Assembly: GCA_018609965.1 (NCBI GenBank)
Contig: JAHENP010000260.1
Coordinates: 1 to 9,956, forward strand
Direction: 5' to 3'
Length of the DNA stretch: 9,956 bases
Origin: Haloferacaceae archaeon
GTDB lineage: Archaea > Halobacteriota > Halobacteria > Halobacteriales > Haloferacaceae
Below are positions 1-6,571 of the stretch, piece by piece. A model generated the notes under the pieces. It saw nothing but the letters and a program-made list of their open reading frames with translations, was not told the DNA's origin and searched no databases. The translations under genes and the position numbers were made by a program. Positions within the stretch are counted from its first letter, which is position 1, and every line of letters starts with the position of its first letter.

Positions 1-56
1 GAGGGCCGAAGGCCCGAGCGAGCGCCCGCTCACGGGTCGTTCCTCCCCGTTCGCGT
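1..56. other. GC-rich sequence, no gene called
   Basis: This stretch lies at the left edge of the window before the first strong hairpin. It contains small GC-rich inverted repeats (GGGCC/GGCCC around 3-15 and GAGCG/CGCTC at 16-20 and 27-31). Short open frames cross it on both strands, but their translations are Arg-rich and match nothing I recognise. It could be the tail or downstream region of a plus-strand gene left of the window. Confidence 0.4.
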
Positions 57-106
57 CGAGGCTCGCCCATTCGGGCGAGCCTCGCAGTTTTTGATCGACA
101 TTTTTT
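57..106 (+). terminator. Hairpin plus T-runs, terminator for a plus-strand gene left of the window
   Basis: A perfect 12-bp stem (57-68 paired with 73-84) closes on a 4-nt loop, ATTC. It is followed on the plus strand by T5 at 88-92 and T6 at 101-106. Archaeal termination depends mainly on oligo-T tracts, so in the plus direction this is a good terminator. No plus-strand gene that would need it is visible inside the window, so I infer one to the left, convergent with nuoN. Confidence 0.6.
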
Positions 107-108
107 CC

Positions 109-152
109 TTGGGGTGGCCGACCGGAGGGAGGCCACCCCAAAGAGTGAAAAA
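109..152 (-). terminator. Terminator downstream of nuoN
   Basis: Reading the minus strand out of nuoN, a T5 run (152-148) comes 9 nt after the stop codon. It is followed by an 11-bp perfect inverted repeat (141-131 paired with 119-109) with an 11-nt loop. Past the hairpin the minus strand is A-rich rather than T-rich, so the T5 run is the likelier termination signal. With the opposing hairpin at 57-84 this forms a bidirectional terminator block between convergent genes. Confidence 0.55.
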
Positions 153-161
153 GGTCGGTTC

Positions 162-1682
162 CTATGGCAGAAGGCCGGCCGCGGCGGCCTCGGCGGTTCC
201 GATGACCGGACCGAACGCCGGGAGCAACAGGAGCGTCCCGACGGCGGCGACGACGACAGCGGCGTACAGCCCCGTCGGCGTCCCCGTCAGTTCGATTGGT
301 TGGTCCGGGTCGTCGAGCCACAGCGCCTTCACCACACGGCTGTAGTAGAACAACGACAGCGTGGAGTTGACTGCGCCGGCGGCCGCCAGCCACCAGTAGC
401 CCGCGTCGATTGCGCCGCCAAACAGGAACAGTTTCGAGAAGAAGCCGCCGAACGGCGGCAGCCCCGCGAGTGAGAACATGAACACGGACATCGCGACGGC
501 CGCGATGGGGACCTGCCGACCCAACCCAGCGTAGTCCTCGAACCGGCGGCCGACCCCCCAGTTCTCGGCGAGCGCGACGAACAGGAACGCACCGGTGTTC
601 ATGAACCCGTAGACCAACAGGTGGGCCATCGACGCGCCGAGCACGCTCCCGCTCTCGGCGGTCGCGACGCTCCCGCCGGTCCAAGCGGCCAGCCCGATCA
701 GCGCGTAGCCGGCGTGTCCGACTGAGGAGTACGCCAACATCCGTTTGACCGTCTCCTGGGTCGCGGCCGCGAAGTTACCCAGCGTCATCGTCACCACGGC
801 CAACACCTGGAACAACAACATCCAGTCGATCCCCACGCCGTCGAGCGGGAACGCGACGGTGAACACCCGGAACATCAGCGCGAAGCCGGCGGCCTTCGAC
901 GCCGACGAGAGGAACGCCGTCACCGGAGCGGGGGCGCCCTCGTAGGCCGCCGGCGCCCAGAACTGGAACGGGACGCTGGCGGTCTTGAACGCGAACCCGC
1001 CCGCGACCATCAACACGCCGACCGCGGCGATCCCGGAGATCCCCTCGGCACCGCCGACCAACGCCGCCGGCTCACGGAGTCCGGCGGCCACGTCCGAGAG
1101 GATCAACGAGCCGGTCGCGCCGTACAGTAGTGAGATCCCGAACGCGAACACCGCCGAGGAGAGCGCGCCGATCAGGAAGTACTTCAGCCCGCCCTCGACG
1201 CTCCCCTCGTTGGTCTTCAGGAAGCCGACGAGCGCGTACGAGGACAGCGACGCAAGCTCCAAGGAGATGAACGCCGTCGCCAGGGAGTTGGCCGTCGCCA
1301 TCAGCGCCATCCCGGTCGCCGCGAGCATGATCAACGCGTAGTACTCCGCCTGGTAGTCACGGCCCTGGAGGTAGTCGAAGCTCGCCACGAGCACCAACCC
1401 CGTGACGGCCGCGAACAACGCCTGGAAAAACAGGGCCATCCCGTCGACCACGAGCGCCTGTCCGAACAACGTCCGGCTCCCGTCCGCGAAGCCGGCACCC
1501 GCCGACAACAGCCAGCCGGCGAGCCCGAGCGCGGTCAGCGTCCCGACGACGGACACCCCGACCAACAACGTCGGGCTGTCGTCGTCCGGATCGAGCATGT
1601 CGACGACGAACAACGCCAGTCCGGTCGCCGCCAGCGCGAGCACCGGCGCGAGGCCGACCCACGCAGGAAGATGGTCGGTCAT
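162..1682 (-). CDS. nuoN: NADH dehydrogenase-like complex I, antiporter-like subunit N
   Basis: This 506-residue polytopic membrane protein is one of the three Mrp-antiporter-like proton channels in the membrane arm of complex I. About 14 hydrophobic segments cover the chain. Key proton-path residues stand at the expected places: Glu142 in the TM5 motif (SLELASLSSY), Lys167 (GGLKYF), Lys233 before SVPFQFWAPAAYEGAP, and Lys263 in SSASK. The ATG at 1682 shares one base with the nuoM stop (TAATG), and a GGGGGTGA ribosome site lies 6 nt upstream. It is the last gene of the operon and is followed by an oligo-T terminator. The length is normal for NuoN and no damage is visible. The haloarchaeal complex lacks NuoEFG as known from the family, so its electron donor is probably not NADH itself; this window adds no evidence on that. 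Confidence 0.96.
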   Translation of the reverse strand: MTDHLPAWVGLAPVLALAATGLALFVVDMLDPDDDSPTLLVGVSVVGTLTALGLAGWLLSAGAGFADGSRTLFGQALVVDGMALFFQALFAAVTGLVLVASFDYLQGRDYQAEYYALIMLAATGMALMATANSLATAFISLELASLSSYALVGFLKTNEGSVEGGLKYFLIGALSSAVFAFGISLLYGATGSLILSDVAAGLREPAALVGGAEGISGIAAVGVLMVAGGFAFKTASVPFQFWAPAAYEGAPAPVTAFLSSASKAAGFALMFRVFTVAFPLDGVGIDWMLLFQVLAVVTMTLGNFAAATQETVKRMLAYSSVGHAGYALIGLAAWTGGSVATAESGSVLGASMAHLLVYGFMNTGAFLFVALAENWGVGRRFEDYAGLGRQVPIAAVAMSVFMFSLAGLPPFGGFFSKLFLFGGAIDAGYWWLAAAGAVNSTLSLFYYSRVVKALWLDDPDQPIELTGTPTGLYAAVVVAAVGTLLLLPAFGPVIGTAEAAAAGLLP

Positions 1683-3211
1683 TACACGTCACCCCCGACC
1701 TGGAGGATCGGATCGACTGCGTCTGTGATCATGTCGAAGAACAGCTCCGGTGCGACACCCAACAGGACGATCGAGACGAGTAAGATTGCCAACGGCACCG
1801 TCTCCGTCGGGCCGGCGGCGGTCACCTCGTAGTCAGTCTCCAGTTCGTACGGGCCAAAGAGGGTCTTCTGCATCGCCAACAGAAGATACCCCGCGACGAT
1901 GACGATCCCGAACATCGCCGCCGCCGCGAACAGTGGCGCCCGCGCGAGCACCGTCGACGCGAACGCCCCCTGGAAAATAAAGAACTCCGCGGCGAAGCCG
2001 GCCATCAACGGGAGCCCCATGTAGCCGAACGCGCCCGCGATCAAGATCCCGACCGTCACCGGCATCCGGTCTGCGAGCCCGGACATCGAGCCGACCATCC
2101 GGGTGTGGGTCTCGTTGTAGATCACACCGACCGCCATGAACATCAGTCCGGAGATCAGGCCGTGGGCGACCATCTGGAACGTCGCGCCGCCGACACCCAA
2201 GGTGGTGTACGCCACCAGCCCGAGGATGACGTACCCCATCGAGGAGACCGACGAGTAGGCGACGATCCGTTTGAGGTCACGCTGAGCGAGCGCCAACATC
2301 GCGCCGTAGATCACCGACACCACGGCGAAGACCGCGATCACCGCGGCGTACTGTTTTGCCACGTCCGGCAGCATCGTGAAGTTGTACCGGAGCATGGCGT
2401 AGGTGCCCATCTTCAGCAACACACCCGCCAACAGGACGGAGACGGGCGTGGGGGCCTCGACGTGCGCGTCCGGGAGCCAGGTGTGGAACGGCACCACCGG
2501 CACCTTCACCGCGAACCCCAAGAACAGGGCCGCAAACGCCAGCGTCTTCACCGTCGACGGCGCCAACCCGAGGAAGCCGGACACCTCGCCGGCGTGGATC
2601 GCCTGCGTGATCGCGGGCAGCCCGAACGTCGCCACGTCGAGGTTGTAGACGAGCTGGATGAAGAAGATGAACATCACCAGCGAGGCGACGTTCGTGTAGA
2701 CGAAGAACTTGATCGCGGCGTACTTCCGCCGGGGGCCGCCCCAGATCCCGATCAGGAAGTACATCGGGACGAGCACGGCCTCCCAGAAGACGAACCACGC
2801 GAAGAAGTCGAGCGCGGTGAACACGCCCAGCAGGTTCGCCTCCATGAACAACACCAGCCCGTAGAACTGCGCCTGGCGGTCGGTGATCGGCCGCCAGGCC
2901 GACAGGATCGCCAGACTCGTCAGGAACGTCGACAACACGACCAGTGGGAGGCTCACGCCGTCGACGCCGACGAACCACTGGAGCTCGATTCCGCCGACCT
3001 CCAGCCACCGGATCTGCGTCTCGAACGCGCGGGCGGCAGACCCACCCAGCAACGCGTTGCCGGTCGCGTCGAACGCCGACCACATGTACAGACTCCCCGC
3101 CAGCGGGAGCAGACTCGCGCCAAAGGCGAGTTTGCCCGCGTACTCGTCGGGGGTGATCAGTACGACCAGTGCGGCCAGAAACGTCACGCCGATGAGTGCC
3201 TCGATTATCAC
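1682..3211 (-). CDS. nuoM: NADH dehydrogenase-like complex I, antiporter-like subunit M
   Basis: Subunit M is the middle antiporter-like proton channel of the complex I membrane arm, placed between L and N. I chose the GTG at 3211, giving 509 residues. GAGGGG lies 8 nt upstream, and the codon overlaps the nuoL stop as GTGA, the same coupling as nuoJ1/nuoJ2. A GTG at 3220 would add three residues, but the ribosome site would then be too close. With this start the essential residues fall at Glu144 (FWEAVLVPMYFLIG), Lys236 (AVKVPVVPFHTWLPDAHVEAPTPVS) and Lys267 (LLKMGTYAMLR), nearly the E. coli numbering of E144, K234 and K265. About 14 membrane segments are visible and the length is typical. 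The stop overlaps the nuoN start by one base, indicating a single transcript and translational coupling. Confidence 0.96.
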   Translation of the reverse strand: MIIEALIGVTFLAALVVLITPDEYAGKLAFGASLLPLAGSLYMWSAFDATGNALLGGSAARAFETQIRWLEVGGIELQWFVGVDGVSLPLVVLSTFLTSLAILSAWRPITDRQAQFYGLVLFMEANLLGVFTALDFFAWFVFWEAVLVPMYFLIGIWGGPRRKYAAIKFFVYTNVASLVMFIFFIQLVYNLDVATFGLPAITQAIHAGEVSGFLGLAPSTVKTLAFAALFLGFAVKVPVVPFHTWLPDAHVEAPTPVSVLLAGVLLKMGTYAMLRYNFTMLPDVAKQYAAVIAVFAVVSVIYGAMLALAQRDLKRIVAYSSVSSMGYVILGLVAYTTLGVGGATFQMVAHGLISGLMFMAVGVIYNETHTRMVGSMSGLADRMPVTVGILIAGAFGYMGLPLMAGFAAEFFIFQGAFASTVLARAPLFAAAAMFGIVIVAGYLLLAMQKTLFGPYELETDYEVTAAGPTETVPLAILLVSIVLLGVAPELFFDMITDAVDPILQVGGDV

Positions 3212-5274
3212 AGTAACCACCCCTCGTACAGCCCGAACGCGACGAGCAACGCCGTCAACCCGAGCGTGACGAGCGCGGCGTAGTTACTCACCACACCCGT
3301 CTGGATGCGGCGGATGCGCGACCCCGACGAGAGGCTCACGCTGGAGACGCCGTTCACCACGCCGTCGACCAGACTTTGATCGACCGTGTCCGCCACTCCA
3401 GCCAACGGCTGGACGACGTTCGTCGCCAGCCAGACCTGGTACTCGTCCTGGTAGTAGTTGTTGTACAGTACGTCCTGGAGCCCGCCGAGCTTGGCGGTGT
3501 GTTCCGTCGGCTCCGGTGTCGCGTACAGCCGGAACGCGACCAACGCGCCCGTGATCGCCAGCCCGAGCGACAGTGCCGCCGGAAGCAACGGCCCCAACTC
3601 CGACGCGGTGACCTGTGCCGGGTTCACGTCGTGGAGGAGGTGCTTGTAGTGTTTCGCTGACAGCGTCGCCATCAGCGCCGCGCCCTCCGGCCCCTCAAGC
3701 CACTGGTGGAGGAAGTCCACCTTCGCCCCGGTGAGCTTCTTCACCGGCGCGAGGTTGAGGAACCCGGTCGTCGCCGCGAGCAGGCCCAACACGCTCAGCG
3801 GCCCCTTCACGTTCCAGCCGACCGACTCCGGGTCGGCCGCGAGATCCGTGCGGGGCTCACCGTGGAAGGTGAGCGCGACCATCCGGAACGTGTAGAACCC
3901 GGTGAACAACACCGCGAGCAGCCCCATCGCGTACGCCGCCAGGAACACCGTTCCCAGCGACCCCTCGGTGCCGAGCCCGTGGATCAACGCCTCGTACAAC
4001 ACCTCGTCTTTCGACCAGAAGCCGGCGAAGGGGACGATCCCCGCCAACGCCAACGAGCCGACGAGGAACGTGGCGTAGGTGACGGGCATCCGTTTGCGGA
4101 GCCCGCCCATGTCCCACATGTTCTCGTTGTGGTGCATCGCGATGATCACCGACCCCGCACCCAAAAACAGGAGTGCCTTGAAAAAGGCGTGTGTGAGCAG
4201 ATGGAACGTCGCGGCGACGTACCCCCCGGTCCCGAGCGCGAGCATCATGTAGCCGTACTGGGAGATCGTGGAGTACGCCAACACCTGTTTGAGTTCCCGC
4301 TTGACGAGCCCCATCGTCGCCGCAAACAGAGCGGTGAACCCACCGACCAAGGCAACGATTGCGAGCGCGGTCGGGGAGACGGCGTAGAAGCCGTACATCC
4401 GCGCGACGAGAAACACCCCGGCGGCGACCATTGTCGCCGCGTGGATCAACGCCGAGACGGGGGTGGGACCCTCCATCGCGTCCGGGAGCCAGGTGTGGAG
4501 CGGGAACTGGGCGGACTTCCCGATCACACCGCCCAACACCAACAACCCGAGAATCGTGAACCACGTCTCGGGAGCGAACCCAAACGTCCGGACACTCGCC
4601 TCGCCGGCCAACACCAACTCGGCGACGTGTGGGAACGACTCCGCCCCGCCGAACTGTGCGGTGCCGAAGGTGGCGACGATCCCCACCAGCCCGACGAGGA
4701 AGAAGTAATCACCGAACCGGGTGACCAGAAACGCCTTCTTCGCCGCGCTCGGCGGCCCGGGCTCACGGAAGTGGAACCCGATCAACAGGTACGAACAGAG
4801 CCCGACCAGTTCGAAGAAGACGAACGACTGGAGCAGGTTGTCCGAGACGACGAACCCGAGCATCGACGCCGTGAACAGCCCCAGCCCGGCGTAGTACCGC
4901 GGCAGCCCGGTCTCGCCTTCGTCGTTCATGTAGCCCAGCGAGAACACGTGGACCAGCGTCGCCACCAGACAGACGATCACGAGCATCATCGCCGACAACG
5001 GGTCCAACAGGAGCCCGAAGGAGAGCTCCAGTTGGCTCTCGACGCCGGCGGCGACGGCCCACTCGTAGATCGTCTCGTCGAACACCGCACCGCCCGCGAC
5101 GGTGAGTGCGACCCACGCCGACAGCGCCAGCGACCCCAGCGTCGCCAGAATCCCGGGGATGGCGCCACCCTTCGGGAGCACGTCCCGGTCGGCCAGCCCC
5201 GCGGCCAGCGCGATCAGGAACGAGAGGAACGGCAAGGCGACGATCAACGGCGCGTAGGTGAATGCGGCCGACAT
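3208..5274 (-). CDS. nuoL: NADH dehydrogenase-like complex I, antiporter-like subunit L
   Basis: This is the distal proton-pumping subunit of the membrane arm, 688 residues, with the ATG at 5274 one base after the nuoK stop (TGAGATG) behind a GAGGTG ribosome site. Visible landmarks are DPLSAMML (about 91-98), Glu155 in FFELVGLCSYLLIGF, Lys253 in the signature GKSAQFPLHTWLPDAMEG PTPVSALIHAATMV, His278, His362 and Lys366, and Lys422 in FWSKDEVL. After the core antiporter fold come a loop region (about 500-560) and a C-terminal stretch with a final membrane helix. This matches the NuoL extension, which runs along the arm as a long amphipathic helix and ends in an extra transmembrane segment. All ionisable residues expected for proton transfer are present, so the gene appears intact. 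Confidence 0.97.
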   Translation of the reverse strand: MSAAFTYAPLIVALPFLSFLIALAAGLADRDVLPKGGAIPGILATLGSLALSAWVALTVAGGAVFDETIYEWAVAAGVESQLELSFGLLLDPLSAMMLVIVCLVATLVHVFSLGYMNDEGETGLPRYYAGLGLFTASMLGFVVSDNLLQSFVFFELVGLCSYLLIGFHFREPGPPSAAKKAFLVTRFGDYFFLVGLVGIVATFGTAQFGGAESFPHVAELVLAGEASVRTFGFAPETWFTILGLLVLGGVIGKSAQFPLHTWLPDAMEGPTPVSALIHAATMVAAGVFLVARMYGFYAVSPTALAIVALVGGFTALFAATMGLVKRELKQVLAYSTISQYGYMMLALGTGGYVAATFHLLTHAFFKALLFLGAGSVIIAMHHNENMWDMGGLRKRMPVTYATFLVGSLALAGIVPFAGFWSKDEVLYEALIHGLGTEGSLGTVFLAAYAMGLLAVLFTGFYTFRMVALTFHGEPRTDLAADPESVGWNVKGPLSVLGLLAATTGFLNLAPVKKLTGAKVDFLHQWLEGPEGAALMATLSAKHYKHLLHDVNPAQVTASELGPLLPAALSLGLAITGALVAFRLYATPEPTEHTAKLGGLQDVLYNNYYQDEYQVWLATNVVQPLAGVADTVDQSLVDGVVNGVSSVSLSSGSRIRRIQTGVVSNYAALVTLGLTALLVAFGLYEGWLL

Positions 5275-5275
5275 C

Positions 5276-5581
5276 TCACCACCTCATCGTCGTGGCGCGT
5301 GTCACGTCCACGTCGGAGAAGTTGCGGTAGAGCACGAGGATGATCCCGATGCCGACGGCGACCTCCGCGGCCGCCAACGCCATCGTGAACAGGCTGAACA
5401 CCTGCCCCGTCAGGTTCCCCCACAGCCGTGCGAACGCGACCAGGTTGATGTTCGCGGCGTTGAGCATCAGCTCCACCGACATCAGGAACAACAACGCGTT
5501 CCGTCGGGTGAGCACGCCGAACACGCCGATACAGAACATCGCGGCCGACAACAGGAGGTACCACTGGACCGGGACCGCCAT
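5276..5581 (-). CDS. nuoK: NADH dehydrogenase-like complex I, subunit K
   Basis: NuoK is a small three-helix subunit (101 residues) that links the quinone-site subunits to the antiporter-like subunits through buried glutamates. Both are present: Glu37 in [14 protein letters not shown] and Glu73 in [17 protein letters not shown], one residue off the E. coli positions (E36, E72). The ATG at 5581 shares one base with the nuoJ2 stop (TGATG), and a GGGGGTGA ribosome site lies just upstream. It ends one base before nuoL. Length and motifs are typical of the family. Confidence 0.97.
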   Translation of the reverse strand: MAVPVQWYLLLSAAMFCIGVFGVLTRRNALLFLMSVELMLNAANINLVAFARLWGNLTGQVFSLFTMALAAAEVAVGIGIILVLYRNFSDVDVTRATTMRW

Positions 5582-5988
5582 CAGCGGTCACCCCCGTCGA
5601 CCGTGTCGTCGTTGTTCGTCTCACCGGCTGTCTCGTCGCCGCCGAGCGCGTCACGGACACGCCCGCCGTCGGTGAGCGCGGTGAGCGCGTCGTCACCGTC
5701 ACCCTCGCGTTTGGCGAGCATCACCGCGCCGTCCAAGGCGGCGTCGAGCACGATCGCGATGGTGAGGAACGCGACCAGGAACCCCTCGGAGGGAACGTCA
5801 CCAAAGGAGAGATTGAACATGGCGTAGCCGATGCCCGCGGTGATCCCCGCGTCCGCCGGGAACCCCTCGGCGGCACCGAAGTCGCCGCCCAACACGACGA
5901 CTGCGAGCACCGCGAACAACGCCACCGCGGCCAGCCCCGGCAGGAGGTGCGAGCCCAGCTTCAGCCGGGGCCACGTTGGATCGGTCAC
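5581..5988 (-). CDS. nuoJ2: NADH dehydrogenase-like complex I, subunit J, C-terminal half
   Basis: In haloarchaea NuoJ is encoded by two genes, and this 135-residue protein is the second half. It shows one helix at about 16-34, a short loop rich in Gly and acidic residues, and a second hydrophobic region at about 49-93 ending [15 protein letters not shown]. That ending corresponds to the final NuoJ helix (LLLvAliGAi.La). From about residue 94 on the tail is hydrophilic and acidic. I use the GTG at 5988: a GGAGGTGG ribosome site lies 4 nt upstream and the codon overlaps the nuoJ1 stop as GTGA. A longer open frame starting at 6204 is only read-through of the nuoJ1 region in another frame and has an Arg-rich, non-homologous N terminus. 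Confidence 0.92.
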   Translation of the reverse strand: MTDPTWPRLKLGSHLLPGLAAVALFAVLAVVVLGGDFGAAEGFPADAGITAGIGYAMFNLSFGDVPSEGFLVAFLTIAIVLDAALDGAVMLAKREGDGDDALTALTDGGRVRDALGGDETAGETNNDDTVDGGDR

Positions 5989-6287
5989 GCGTCCACCTCC
6001 GTGTCCACGTCCGTCTGTGAGTCGGTCGGTGCGTCGGCCTCGACCCCGCCGCGGCGGACCAGCATGACGGCGAACGTGATGAGGATCAACACCCCGCCGA
6101 CGTAGACGAGGATCTGCATAGCGGCCAGAAACTCCGCCTGCAGCATCACGTAGTGCACCGCGACGCTGAGCAACGCCACCCCTAAGAGGAGTGCGGAGTG
6201 CCACACGTCCTCCATTAAGACGACGCCCAGCGCCGAGCCCACCGTGACGAGGGCGAACAGCGCGAACGCGATTGTCTCTGCGACCAT
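5985..6287 (-). CDS. nuoJ1: NADH dehydrogenase-like complex I, subunit J, N-terminal half
   Basis: This 100-residue protein supplies the first three helices of NuoJ, next to the quinone channel. The third helix carries the conserved VYVGGVLILITFAVML (61-76), equivalent to the NuoJ segment with the flexible pi-bulge and Tyr that takes part in coupling. An acidic tail follows from about residue 81. I place the start at the ATG at 6287 (MVAETIAFALF). The frame stays open upstream to 6485, but those residues look like translated intergenic DNA. It is the first nuo gene of this cluster: no nuoI, nuoH, nuoCD, nuoB or nuoA precedes it, which is unexpected because nuoI normally sits directly upstream in haloarchaea. 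A GGAGG lies 13 nt before the ATG, so it is probably translated from a leadered mRNA. Confidence 0.93.
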   Translation of the reverse strand: MVAETIAFALFALVTVGSALGVVLMEDVWHSALLLGVALLSVAVHYVMLQAEFLAAMQILVYVGGVLILITFAVMLVRRGGVEADAPTDSQTDVDTEVDA

Positions 6288-6305
6288 TACGTGGAGGTTC
6301 CCTCC
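6288..6305 (-). promoter_or_regulatory. Leader of nuoJ1 with a ribosome-binding site inside a small inverted repeat
   Basis: On the minus strand, GGAGG (6305-6301) is followed by GAA and then CCTCC (6297-6293), before the ATG at 6287. The GGAGG is the only plausible ribosome-binding site, but the 13-nt spacing is long and its own complement lies three bases away. A 3-nt loop is just enough to fold, so the site could be masked. The repeat may also be chance. Confidence 0.3.
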
Positions 6306-6541
6306 GGTGTGGGTTTCAAGGTTTCGAGAACGCGTCGGTGCCGCCGCCGCGGGCGTGTGAACGGCTGTACCACGGGTCTCGGCGTGTGCAGTGGATGTAG
6401 TCGGTGGCTGGCGAGCCGGGAACGTGTGAACCACAGTGGGTGAGTACATACTCCCCACCCAGCGAACACATCGTGGGGGCGGCATCTAGCTGTTAATATG
6501 CTTTTCAATGTCTAATAATTTGTCAAAAAGTAATAGAAAAG

Positions 6542-6552
6542 TTGAATAGTTA
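6542..6552 (+). promoter_or_regulatory. Possible TATA element for the subtilase gene
   Basis: An AT-rich string (TTGAATAGTTA) is centred about 25 nt upstream of the ATG at 6572, the spacing expected of a haloarchaeal leaderless promoter. It is a poor match to the consensus, and other TATA-like strings occur at 6491-6522, so the exact element is uncertain. Confidence 0.3.
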
Positions 6553-6571
6553 GCCACCCGATCCAGCGGCT

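Larger units (their letters stand above)
6288..6571. other. Divergent intergenic region between nuoJ1 and the subtilase gene
   Basis: I see no gene in this 284-bp gap. The half next to nuoJ1 (6288-6480) is GC-rich and contains the direct repeat CGTGTGAAC (around 6354 and 6423) and an interrupted palindrome at 6437-6461 (TGGGTG-AGTA, CA, TACT-CCC-CACCCA). The half next to the subtilase gene, about 6482-6552, is sharply AT-rich, typical of archaeal promoter DNA, and has TATA-like strings on both strands. None of the frames encodes the ferredoxin-type cysteine motifs of NuoI, so no nuoI remnant is visible. This is the point where the nuo cluster stops. Confidence 0.6.

Noticed and set aside
2105..3283. 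Plus-strand open frame (392 codons) opposite nuoM
   Set aside because: Antisense shadow of nuoM with His-, Arg- and Gln-rich composition and no recognisable domain.
3706..5343. Very long plus-strand open frame (545 codons) opposite nuoL
   Set aside because: It is antisense to a clearly conserved gene, its product is an Arg-, Glu- and Gln-rich low-complexity chain, and long antisense frames are usual in GC-rich DNA.
5989..6204. N-terminal extension of nuoJ2 upstream of GTG 5988
   Set aside because: Arg-rich read-through in another frame over nuoJ1; the GTG at 5988 has a strong ribosome site and the GTGA overlap.
6288..6485. N-terminal extension of nuoJ1 to 6485
   Set aside because: The added residues resemble translated intergenic DNA, and MVAETIAFALF at 6287 is the expected NuoJ start.
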